Shown here in pieces: positions 12,691-26,452 of a stretch of 64,000 nt of DNA (positions within the stretch are counted from its first letter, which is position 1; the number at the start of each line of letters is the position of its first letter). The notes under the pieces were generated by a model. The model searched no databases. It was not told the origin of the DNA and saw only the letters and a program-made list of their open reading frames with translations. This DNA is from Panonychus citri (Eukaryota > Arthropoda > Arachnida > Trombidiformes > Tetranychidae), in contig NW_026515441.1 in the NCBI RefSeq assembly GCF_014898815.1, positions 1 to 64,000 on the forward strand, read 5' to 3'. Both the position numbers and the translations under genes were made by a program.

Positions 12691-14010
12691 AGAGAAGAGA
12701 AAATAGACAGAGAAAAGAAAGAGAAAAATAAAATACGGGTTAACTTATAGAAAGAAAAAAAGAGAGAAGAACAAAAATAAAAGAGAATAGAAAAAAACGA
12801 AGAGCCCAGAAAATAGACTTTACTTTTCTATTGGAGGGAAAATGGAGACAAACAAATTTACAACGTTTTCTCTTTTTCTGGGTTTGGTGAGAGAGAATTT
12901 GTAAAAGCCCTGGAATGTTAAGTCATGAGAAAAGGCCTAAGGTCTTTTATCGATAGACAACAAACGACCCAAAGAGAGAGAGAGTAAAGAAAAGAGATGA
13001 TGATGATAAGGAAGAAAATAGGTAAGTTCTTTTACTTAATTCTATGTGTATTTTTCTTTCAGGTTCTTACCTGTTGTGTTTATGTTTTTTTCTTCTTCTT
13101 CTAAATTATAAGTTGATTGTTAACTATTAACTTTCTTTCTCTTAATCGTTTATCAACAGATTCTCCGCATGGTTTTTGGCTTTAAAGATTAACCCGGTTA
13201 ACCTTAGACTGACCATCACCACCATCATCATTATTTTCCATTGATTATGACCATTGATATGGATCTTTTTTCGTTTTCTCTCTCTCTCTCTTCTCGTCAT
13301 GTAATCTATGTAGATGTTTGACCGGTGGACTTGTTCATCTTTTCATTGTACAGGTAAAGTAATTTATAAGAGAATTTTTTTATCCTTGTCACATTTTGTT
13401 TTATTGGTTTTTTATTTCTACTCAAATAATCGTTCCTTTTGATTTTTATTTCAACTTCAAGGTGAATTAAAGGGTGAAGGTTGTGGAGAGAAAATTTTTG
13501 GCCATCATGGAGAAATTAAGGCGAACATAATTTGTTCTATTCTATTCCATAATTTTTGTCTTCCATCATAATCTTCATCCATGTAATTTCTTTGTTTTCC
13601 TTTTTCTCTTCTGGTCTTCCAAGGAGAAGATCTAGATCTTTCTATATTCTATCTTCTGGTTTTCTTGACACTTTCTCTTTCTTTCGTTTCCTTTGTCTGT
13701 TTTCTCTCTCATTTGTAATTAGATGATGTGCTTTTGTTCTAAGACTTGGATCATCTTTCATCTTCTACTACCACAGGACATTGAGAATACAAATTCTCGG
13801 TCACGGCCATTGGTCGAATTATAACTGTGTGGACTCTTCAAACAATTGGAATAGCAACTAAATCTACTTGAGTTTATTTCTTCGTCTTGGAGCCAAAATA
13901 AAACTTAATAGAAAAGAAGGAGAACAAAACGAACAACTTTATAGAGGAAAACAAGGAAACATGAAGGATTTTAAATTGATGGATACCGTTGAGTGATCAA
14001 TAAGAGAAGA
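12691..14010. repeat. 1.32-kb tandem duplication, right copy
   Basis: This is the second copy of the segment described for 11371-12690, in direct orientation. In the 71-codon frame an AAA codon has become TAA near 13859, which argues against coding function of that frame. The CT microsatellite is changed near 13280, and two dinucleotide differences are visible near 13370 and 13427. It ends in the same purine-rich microhomology, followed by ACAAGAAAAAAAA. Confidence 0.9.
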
Positions 14011-17000
14011 GAAGAGAACAAGAAAAAAAAATTCTATCATAAGTTGAAGGTGTTAAGGATCCTCTTCACAAGGATCAACATGAGTTTTTGTATTTTTTCT
14101 CTCTTTGTATTGGATACATGATGGAATCACTCATCACCAACCGTTGTGTTTGTCAATCAAACCAATTATTCAACATGTAAGGATTCTCATCTTGAAACCG
14201 ATCAAAATTGATCAATCCAAGGGTTTGACTCAAATTAGAAGGAGATTACCGAGTAGACTAATTTTATCTTCGCAAGAACCAGAGATTTGAGTCTCTACCC
14301 TTGGATTAACCTTTCAAGAAATGAGATCAATCTCCACTTGAAAAGGATACAACAAAAAAAGGGAAAATAACAGTACATTTAGCTAATTTGTTCCATGTTA
14401 ACAGAAATACGAATCAATATTAGTATTTCATATAATAAGTTCGAATGTTGATATGTAAACATTTCTTCCATTTTAACGATAAATACATGGAAATTGAAAC
14501 ATAACAAACTTATTAGATATTTCCCATGGTAGAGTTGATTTCATGTAATAGAAGAGAAAAACAAAACAAAAAACAGAAAACAAGATTAGATTCGATTAAC
14601 AAAAGTAACTATTTTTTTCTATTCTTTTTTTTTGTTTAAAAAAGAAAAGAATGAAAATATTCTGTTCTCATTAACTATTCGAATGAATTGAAACAAATAT
14701 ACACACAGAGATGATGATAGAGATGATAAAGAATAAAATAAAATACAATTGATTCATTAATAGTTGATGAAATATAGAGAGCAGATTATTGATTCAATTG
14801 TTATTATGTAAACAAATGAATATGATGCCAAAAGAATGAGATTATCAGTTGAATTCATTAACACACTAACACCAAAGATTTACAATGAGATAGGAAATTG
14901 TTTCAAATTGTTTAATTGTTGAAATGTAAAAAATGGATAATTAAACAATTAATACAATTAAATATGAAAAAGAAAACAAAAAATGAAAAAAAAATGTAAA
15001 CAAAGAGTTGAGGGTTCGTCTTTTAATTACCATTTGATTGATGTTCTTTAATTTTTTTTCTTTGTTTCTTGATTGACAATTAAATTGGATTATTTGTCGA
15101 CAATTATGTTATCACTTTGATCATCATGTAAACAATTAAGATCAATAATTGTCGAGAAAAATTTTCGCTCCAGAAAAAAGAGACACAATCTAATTAATTG
15201 TGATTGTTTCGATCTCTGTTCCAACAATCATAATCATAATTAACTAACGATGATTATAATGATGATCGTTAAGAGACAGATTTAATTGTTACCAATACAA
15301 TTATCAGTTAACTAACATAATTAACTAATTCATGGATTCATTGAGTTTTCTTAATTGCTGATCAGCTGGAAATTGTAACTAATATAACCAATTATTTTCC
15401 TTGGATAATTAATCATGATTAGTTAATCGTTAGATGATTTGATTTCATGATTATGTTTATATTGATAAATTATGTGAACAATTAAATTGTAAAATATTGA
15501 AAAGTTTCTGATTTAATTAATTAATGTTAATCACGATAGAGGATGAGCTGATTATTGATTATGTTGTTGCAGTTGATTGTTAACCTTTAAATTATTTAGC
15601 AATTTAAGTTTATATTAATTTTTGCAACAAGTTAATAGTTAATCATTTGAAGATGATTAAGATTATGGTTAAAGGAAATACAATCAGCACGCAATTAAAT
15701 ATTAAACATCAGAATATCGTTAGTTAGTGAAAGTGATCAAAGTTTTTATCCTCATCTTAATTTGTCCTCAATTGATAATGATCTTGATTTAATTGATTAA
15801 CTTGATCATCATCATAATCTTAATCATGATTAAATCAATATCTACACGGAAGAAGGTATCATAATGTTAATTGATTAGGATAAGGATTAAATTGTTAACA
15901 ATTAGCTATTGAAATATTTTATAACCAACGGGAAGCTTAATTGTGATTAGGTGAAGACAATTGTGATATTTGATTGTGGTTATCAACAACAATTAAGAAA
16001 ACAAATTGACAATAATAATTATACATTATGTTCAAGGTGATTATCATTTAGATAGTTAAATGTCAAGGTGATCAACTGATTGTAGTAAATGGTCAACCTA
16101 TTGGTCAGTAATTTATTAACTGTTACGAGACTGAAACAATCAATATGCTAATTGTTATATAATAAGTAAATTGTTGTAACTAAATTAAATATTATTACTG
16201 TAAATCCTAAATAAATATTCAAGGTAAAGTTTGTAAAGAAATTAAAAGTTAATTACAATTAACTAATTGGTGATGATAGGGAAAAGAAATGTTCACAATT
16301 GTCAAAGTTTTCTATTCACTATTGATTGCAATTAGAGTTAATTGTTGCTCCGTCGCATCTCACAATCAAAAAAGTGAATTAACAAATTGTTAACCTTGTT
16401 GTGATTCAATTTTTCCATACACTAAATCAGCTTAATTGTAATGATGATTAAAGTTAATTACCAAAAAACTTTTTTTTCCTTTTTTTCTTGTACAATTTAA
16501 TCAACTGTTAGCCAATGACAAGGTCATTTGACCATCGCCGAGCCTATCAAACAATTAACAATCAAATCTAATAATAAAATTATAATTGTTGATGATTAAA
16601 AGTGATTAGATTGATGATTAAGATGAAGGTTGTATCGTGATTGTTTTACTGGTCAATTGGTATTGATAATGTTACTTTTGTTTTATGAGCGATATGTTTA
16701 ATTGTTGTGATTAACTGTAAAGTTTTTTTTTCTCACTCCAATCGAAAACAAAATCAACGGAAATTTGATCACAATCAAGGTGAAAATGATGATTAACTTG
16801 ATGATGATGATTCAATAAAGTTCTTGAAACAATTAACCAGCAAAAAAGTCCATTAATAGGAAGATGATGATGAGAAAAGTTTGTTAAAGTTTCTCAGCAA
16901 TATAAGTTAACTATTTGGTTGATTGTTCAACGATTGATTGTTGAATCCATTTAATTGTTGTTAGTTTCAGGGTAACATTATTTAAGGGAATATATTTATT

Positions 17001-20000
17001 ATCACTCCAGTAGTTTAATTATCTTGATCATCTTTAATTGTTCCATTATTTTGTATCTAGAATATTTTTCGAAAGGTGAAAAAAAAGTTCTAACTCGATA
17101 ATTGATTGATCGAAATGTTCAATTCGTTGGCATTTGATTGTAAACAATTAGAATTGATTTTTATCAGTGATTTATTGATAATCATTGTTTTCACTTTCTA
17201 CTATTTCCTCATCATTATTTTGATTAGATGATTAATAGTTATCTTAATTATCTTGCTTGAGATCGTAACATTAAAGCTCAATAATTAAATAGGTAAAGAT
17301 GATTAAGATTGGTGAACAATTAGTTTAATTGTAAAATGAAAGTCTAATTGTTTACCATTTAGAGTTGACCAGGTTGATTGTTGAACTTTTAGAAAGATTC
17401 AAATTATTATTATTATTCATTATACTTTTCAGTTAATCATTGGCACAATTAAGTAATTGTTGATTTGTTAACAATAAGCGGTTAGTATATTGATCAATGG
17501 TTAATCATAATCTTAATCACTTTCTTAGGTTAATTAAATTTTGAATTTATGAGAGTTAAACCAATGATAATCAATCAATTCACAAAAAGCGCAATAAAAA
17601 TTCATCAATTAAATGAAACCAAATCAATCAATTGGATTATCGTCAAAGCAATTAAATAATATTTAGCTATTTAATTGAATTAAACATGATCATTAATTGA
17701 TGTAATTAACTAATCAAACACGAAAATCTTGTGTTTAATTAGCCATAAATAACTTTCAATTGTAAATCCTTTTCTTTAGAATAACTTTTTCAACAAGAAA
17801 ACAGGAAACGGAAATGATGCTTTGAATGATTCAAAGAAAATCAATTAATTTGATGAATCTAATCATGTCCATAAGAGATAATAACAATTTATTTTTTTCC
17901 AGGAAAAAAAACTTATCACGATTTAACCCAAAATACACACTAATTGTGACAATTGTAACAATTTAACTGTAATTACAATATTAAATTGTTGTTAAAATGG
18001 TGAGATATTAATTTCGTTGAGATTTTCATTTCTTCCTGTAGTAATAGTTAATCAAATTGTAAACAATTAACTTCAATGTAATAGGGAATTAAGTTAATCA
18101 TGTTTTTCAATTAAACTATTTTTCTTCATCTATTGTAAGTTTACCGTTATAATAATTGTAATGAAAAGTTGATAACAATTTAATCATAATGTTACAACAA
18201 TTAGACTTTAAAAATAGTAACAAACAATAACATGTGACCTAATATATTGGTAACAATTTAAATTGATTGTTGAAAAAAAAGATTTACAATTAATTTTGAT
18301 GATCTGTTAACATCATCAATCTAATACTTTGTAAAATATTAGTTAATCAATGAATTAATAAATTGTTACCTGGAAACAATATTAATTGTGGTCATGTAAA
18401 CTTTTAATTGTGCAATTAAATTGTAACTGATTTAGTTAATCGATTAAATAAAAAACTATTCAATTGCTTAATGATGGTTACATTTAAATGGAAACAATTA
18501 AAGTAAAAAAGTAATCAAAATTAAGTTAATCATGTTCCTGATTATAACCAAAGGGACAACAATTAACCTGAATTGTATTGATAATGGCAATGAGCATAAT
18601 GATCAACCAATTAATCAGTGAAATCTTAATCATAATAAATCAACCCACTCTATTAATTACTAATTACAATTGATCAAACTAATCTACTATAACCTTTAAT
18701 TTTACAATTTAAAGAGAAACAATTAAAGATTCATTGAGAAATCAATTAATTGATTAGATATTTAGTCCACCAGAATGATTAATTCATGTATTTATTTAGT
18801 GATAATTACAATTAACTTACAGGAGCTTCTTCCGGTTACAATTAATCAAAAGAAAGAGTAAAAAAATAAAAATATTTAATCAATTCAAAAGATAATTAAC
18901 AATTTAAATTATAATTTATAAGGTGTGGTAATTTAATATCCAAATCACAATGATTAAGATGTTGATCATGGTGATGATGATGATTAAAAGTAAATTGTAA
19001 CAATATTCAGATAATCAACTACAATTAATCAGATCAATTTGAACCTTAATCTTTATATTATATATAAAAATAATATGATACAATAATTGTAATAGTTAAT
19101 CATGGTAATCAAGCAAGTTTGCATCTTTGATTGTGAATTACTATTAAACAATTCATTCAAACAATTTAAATCCAATCAATTGTTTAGGGTTGATTGTTTT
19201 GCCTTTTAAATTGTTGATCGTTCATTTTGTTTCTGGTTTCATCTAAATTGTAAACCGATAATCAAGTTGATTATGAATCAATCTCAAAAGTAAATCATCA
19301 AAACAATAATGTGTCTTATTTGTTTGTAATACTTAATTTCTGGATTTAATTTAATTGTTGGTATTAGTTTATTTTCACCACTAATTTGTTAACTACAATT
19401 TATTGTTATTATTATTTTGATCACTTGGTCAGTTTACACCTTTGGGCACACCCAATGATAATCATAACAATCTGATAACATTAATTGTAATAATAATATT
19501 AATCAATGGATCACAATCAAGATGATCACCTTAATCATAATCTCAATCATAATTTGACCTCAATATGACACAAGATACAGAGATTAATTTAATTTGATTG
19601 GCCAGAAAAAAAATTCAACATCAAATCAGCAACAACATTAAGGTTTCAGATTATCAGGATCAAGATGATTAAATTGATCAACCATTAAGTTGATTCATTC
19701 AATGAGCAATTTAAATGATTGTAAACTAGAAAAACATTAATAAATTGTTAGCAATTTAACTTGAACACTGATTTCCATGTAATTGTTAGAGTGCTTGTTT
19801 ATGTAGATGATGTCGATGGATGATCTTCCTATGTAAATGGTAAGAAATTGAATCTTTTATTACATGAGATTAATAGGAATCGATAATCATGATTAAATAA
19901 TTCATTTTGATTCTGATTATCTGAACACTGAACTTTTAACTGAATTTGTAACAACAGTAAAAAAAAAGTTAAACTGTGAGATTTATGAAATTAAATCAAT

Positions 20001-23000
20001 TGAGTGTAACTAAATCAAATTGCTAACGAATCAACGACCAATCCAAACAATCAAATATTAATCTAATTGCTATTGACAATTTAAACTTAATTGTGTCCTT
20101 TTTTCTGGTGTTTTGTTGATTCTCACATTATTGATTGGTTGGTTGATTGATTGTGAGATTTTTTCTTTTACTAATTTTTAACAATCAAGGTTATCGAATT
20201 GATATATTTACATTAATCATTGTTGATTAATTGTCGAGTTTTAATTAAATGAAAAGGAGGAAAACTGTAGTTCAAAAGTGATCACCTCGAATCGATACTC
20301 GAAACTAGATCGAAAATCTTTGAAAAGTTATTACAAAATTGACCGAGAAAGTTTTCCATTTATATTAATAGTTGGAAATCATTAATTGAGTCAACAATCA
20401 GAAACAATTAACTGTCAATGAGAAAGTTTGATTGATAATCAAATTTGATTGAGAATCAAAATCAAGGTAAAAATTGTTCAATAATTTTAACACTTCTTAA
20501 TTGTTTACCAGTTACTTGATTGATAGGTAAACAATTGAATATTTAATTGTTGTTTAAAAGTGAAAGTCAATCTCATTTGACTAATAATGTTAAATTAAAG
20601 TAAATCATAAATATAAATCCGGTTACTTTGATATTAAACTAAATTAAGTTAATTATAACTTTCTACCTGATTGATTGGATTGGTTGACTGTTGATTAGTT
20701 GAATTGATAAAACCAGTGAAAGTGAAATTATAAACAATTATTATGAAAAGTTGATTATACAAGTTAATTGACTTCAATCACGCAAAACAATTAATAATTA
20801 TTATTAATAATAGGAAATAAAACTTAATTTAATTATATATAAAAAGTTCATCAGTAATCAAATTTGATGATTTCTTAAAACCAATAAATCATTGAACCGA
20901 TTTAAAAAGTGATCAAGTTGATAATCAACACTCGCAATCAAATGAAATTGAAAGTTGATTGTTTGATACCAAAATTATCAACATAATTAACAACATTGAC
21001 CTCTCACCGGTTGTTGATTACCTTTAATTGTTAATCGAATGCATCTAATAATTAAGTCAATATCCAGAAACAAAAGTTGATAAGTTATTAACTGAAGGTG
21101 TGTGATCATTATGGTTGTTTGTTTATCTTTAGATAAATAAAAAGTAATTGTAAAAAAATTAAGGTTAGGTTATTGTTTACAATTAGTGACACTGTTAATT
21201 GTTGATTAATTGTGATTAAGGAAAGATAAACACTTTGATTGTAGCAATAAAGGAAAAATAAATTCTCGTTAATTGGTAATGATTCTGATGGTGGATTAGT
21301 TCAAGTGATTAACACGAAAAAATTAGCAAACTTTAAATTTTCACAATTAGTTTGATTGTTTATACGATAAATTTGAAACAATTAACGTTCAATAATCTTT
21401 AAGATTAGTTTCAAGATGTTTCTTTGTTAATTATTACAACAATTTAATGATAATCAAGAAAACAAATACCATTTAATTCATGGTAATTATAATTTACTTG
21501 AAAAGTTTACAATCATTTTAATTGTTGATTGTTAACATGACAGGTAAATCATTTGTTGCTAATTAATCAATTCCAATTAATCAACTAATGGTAAATAGTA
21601 CAAAAATTAACTTGGATAATTAAAACACAAGAAATTGGAAGGAAAAATCAGTTAATTGTTTGATTAACCAATACACTAATCAAATCAAAGGCAATTAACT
21701 TATAATTGTGAATAGCAAACGATAACAATAGTGGAAACAATTAATTAATTGTTAACGAATCAGTGATTGTGCAAGTGAAAGTATAAAAATAGTGATTGAA
21801 GTAAAATTTTACTGATTGTAATTATAAGTAATTAAATTAACCAGATATTGAGACGATAATATTTAACTACAATTAAATAATAACGATGATATAATAATAG
21901 TAAACATAATGATGATTAAATTGATTTTTTTCAGTCAACAATCAACAATATTAATTGTATTGTATTGATTTGAACAGATTCTGATGACCAGTTTGAACTA
22001 TTTTTTTTTGTTTAATTTGATTGATTATCACTGTACATAAGTCGTTAATGATTTAAACAATTTAAACAATTAACCTGATCAACTGAGTGCCTTTAACATT
22101 AACTGTTGGCTTGATAATCAAATTGGCAAACAATTTAGCTAATCAAGTTACGGTTAAATAGTTTCCATGAATCAAATACATTCATAAACAAAAAGTAACG
22201 GTAAATGTTAATAATACAATCAGGAGATTAAGATGAATGAAAATTTGGTCCAATCCAAAGAGTAAAAACTTTCAATTCATCTTCAAGATAATCTTTATTT
22301 ATGGATTAGGATAATATTTGTGTTCATTGGTGTTTATTGAAGGTTGTAACTTGGAATCGCCTGTGGGCAGTGATGATTTCAACCCAATGGTTTGTTGTTT
22401 AATTAGTTGAAGGTTTTAAATTTCAAGGATCTCAATCAATCTCATCATGATTATTATCATGATGATAAAAGTGATTACAAAAGACTAACCTTGTATTATC
22501 TGGTTATCCCTTTTTTTTCATCATCATCCCTGTGAGGATTGAGTGAAAAATGATCAAGATTAAGGTGAGTTTAAACATCACTTTGATCATCACAATCAAG
22601 GTTACAAAATGGTGACTTGATTGCTTGTTGTTGATGATGATCAGTTAAAAATATCTTAATCCACCGAGATCACGAGTATCTTGTTAATCTTGGTTAAAGA
22701 TAATGTATTATAAGAGAAAGCAAATCAATCGGACAATTTAAATTGTTACACTCGTCAAGATCATCTAAAGGATATTGCAATCAACATTGTTAATCCTCAA
22801 AAGGTATTGACAGGATAATCAAAGTGATATATTTTTAATCATCAAGATAATGTAAAGGTATTGACATGATTTATAATATTGATTGTTCAACAATTAATCT
22901 TAACGTTTAGTTTTCTGTTATCATCAATGGTTTCATTTTGATTAACTAATCAACACTCAAATCTTGAGCTATTGAAAAGTATAATTTAATTATGATCAAT

Positions 23001-26000
23001 TGTAGCTACTGTTTAGATTTTTGTTTAATATATATAAAATTGACAGTTTAATTATTGATTAATTGTTTCAAAGTGAATTAGATGCTTGTAGCGATTGCCA
23101 ATCAAATTTTCATTTCAATTTTTTTGTTAATTACTGTGATTTTGGCGGTAAATCAAAACTGTTTGTTGATTAATTGAATTGATTTGACTTTTTTTTTCAT
23201 GTTCACAAATGAAAATTTTCATTAGATTTACAATTATAATGAAAGTTTATTATATATTCCTGATTAGGAAGTGTTGTAAGTTAATTAACTTATTTAAATC
23301 TAGATAATTAACTTAAAATTTGAATTGGCTAATTGGGCCACCCGTAAAGTTATAAACAATTTACCTCTAATTGTAATTAAGATTGATATTTGATAAACAA
23401 TTATCGACAAGTACAAATGAAACCGATCGAAGGCAAAATCAATACACAAAATGAAAGTGATTAAGATTTAATTGTGATAACAATTAAGGGACATTGGGAC
23501 AGATTTAATGGACAGATAGTAATATTATATTAAATCAGTCGATTTTAATTAAAACCTTCAACACTTTAATGATCAACACAACTAATTTCAATGAAACACC
23601 AATTAAGACAAATAATCGAGACCTTAAAGTTTAAAATGAACCAACAAACTTTATGATTAACAAATTGTTGTTATATTGAACGATCATCATTGAGCCTACA
23701 CAATTAAATTAAACAATTTAATCGAAAATCAAATAATCAATTCAAGGTTGTAATTAAGGTGAACAATTTGTTGATTGTCATCAATAAGAAAAATTTTCAC
23801 AGAATATAATAATCAATTGATTCTCATTGAAAAAAAAGAAACCGAAAACTTTTAATTAACTTAATTGTATCATTCAAAGATCATTGAATTTTAATTATAC
23901 AGATTAATGGATTGTCAGGGACAACAATTAACGATTAGAATTGATTGTTAATTGTTTTTTCACCCAAAAAGGTGACATCAAATGAGACAAAATGTAAAGT
24001 TGATTAATGATTTAGGAATAACAATTGTAATGATTAGCCGATTATTAAAGCAATTGATACGAAAATCAATCGTAATCATTATCAACAATTAATGTTTAAC
24101 TTTCTCCCGAAAGTGAAATTATCTTAATTGCTTGAGGCTTTTCCGAATCATAATCTTTGTTGGTTCATTGATGAAACTGAAATTGAGGTTTCATTTCATA
24201 CTAACCTAATATTACAATTCATTATATTAGAAATGAAAACTATCAATCGCCCGAGGGCATATTACAAGTTACAAACAATTTCAACCTTCCTAAACTATTG
24301 TAATAGATTTGATCTGATGATTAGTAGGATTAGCTGGGCCTACAATTGATCAGTAATCAGTTTAATTATCCGAAAACAATTAGCCACACACATCATATAT
24401 GTAAATAATAATTAATCTCAAATTAAAAGTCAAAGAAATCATTGAATTTATGTTAATTTACCTCAATTATCATAATCCCAAGGATTAAATTGATCATCTT
24501 TATGTTAATTGCCAAGAAAAATTCAATTCAAATTAACTTCTTACCTTGACCAATCTACAATCTGTAATAATATTTAATTGTGAATCGTGTTTACTTGGAT
24601 CTAATTAAATCAAATTGTTACGATTTGCAAGCTACTCTTTTTTTGTAACCATTGTGACTTATTGACCAACTAATTGTCATTGAACAATTTAGTTAAATTT
24701 GATGTCATAAACTGATTGTTGTTGTTTTTGATTTCCTCAAACTTTACCCAAACAATTAAAAAACTAAATAAGTTAATCATCACTTTTCATCAGTTAATTA
24801 TCAACATCTCACGATCTGTATTATAATTGAACATCAAGCAAACAAATACACTCACTCACACACAAGATTATCATCTAACTGTTAATCATTTTAATCATTA
24901 CGATTAATAAAACTCAATGATTAACAGAATCTTGATTCAAGGTGTTGATAACAATACAAAATTAACGATTATCATAAAGACTAAATTTAGATGATAATAA
25001 TTATCTTAACACGATTAGAAAACATAAAATCATCATCATGATTCAGATTAGTAGGAAATGTATGTTAACAGTTATAAATATTATTCGTGAAGATTTTTTT
25101 TATCAGAAAATGAAAGTTCTGAATAAATCTGAATATTATTTCCTATTATTATTGGAAAACATTGAATGGTGAATGAAGATTTGCACGAGAATAGTAATTA
25201 GAGATGAACAATCGGTGATAGTTTTGCTAATTGTTTCCATTTAATTGATTGAGCAATTGATCAAAAAGTTCATTAACTTTAATTGTTTTAAGTTGATTTC
25301 CTCACAGAGGTAAAACTTTTTTCTCAATCCGTTTGGCTGATTAGTAGATAATTGAAAACCTTTAACATTTAAAAGGAAACAATTAAAAACTTTGGTACAA
25401 TAATCATGATAAATGTGAGATATGGTTAATGACGTTTACTGTTGAGATAACGGTAAATATATCATCCAACTTATCATCATCATCGTCATCATCATAACCT
25501 TTATGTATGATGAAAATAATGATACATCATTTGAGAGAGAAAAAAATTTCTAATCATAAGGATATGAAATTTTCCCTGGTTTTCATGGTGATTTTGAAAG
25601 TATTCTCATGTTCCTGTCAATTTCAGTTCTGTGAAAATCATTTCCATGATAATGTAAAGACGATTAACCTGAGGATTTAAATTGTTATTCTTGAAAAGAG
25701 AAGAAAATTTTTTTTCCTCTTCTTCCAAAGTAACAGTTTTTATTTATTCCTCTTCATCTTAATTCATCTCAATGAAAATTACATGATAACATTTCATTGT
25801 AATTCCTAAATATATATTACTATCATTACCATGAAGATGTGATGATGATGATAATGGTAGACACATTTAGATGGTAATGATTATAAAAGATGAGATGATG
25901 AGATTATATGGTTTAAACATATTAGATTAACATTTGATGGTTCCATTGACATTCAGTAGACATCATGATAGAAATGTAGATAATAAATTCAATTGAAATG

Positions 26001-26418
26001 TTCATCTTGATGATAACATGTTAAACAGTAGCTGAAAGATATTGGTGAGATTGGTGATGATTAATAATCAGAAAATTCTTGTTGATTGTAATTACTGTTG
26101 ATCAACAACAGAAAAGATTAACAATTAGATTTGTACAGAAAAGGATTCACATTATTTCACAATTTATGTTAATCTTTTTGCTAAAATCCTTTTCCATCAG
26201 AACTGGACATCATTTGGTCAGTATCTTTTCCCTTGTTCAACCGCCCAACAATCAATTATCATGATAATTTAGCTTTCTTTAATTTAATTGATTACTGATA
26301 GTGTATAAATCACTGTACATAAATATAAGTAAATTAACTTTACCACTGATTATTAATTAAAAACAAATCAATTTTGTTGAGGGACTCATCGGATTGACAA
26401 TTTAACTAATTAAACTTT

Positions 26419-26452
<34 letters not shown>

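Noticed and set aside
24128..24349. 73-codon frame in the gene desert
   Set aside because: It begins with TTG and has no splice partners or recognisable content; expected by chance in this length.
26079..26264. 61-codon frame
   Set aside because: Isolated, low-information, no promoter or splice context.
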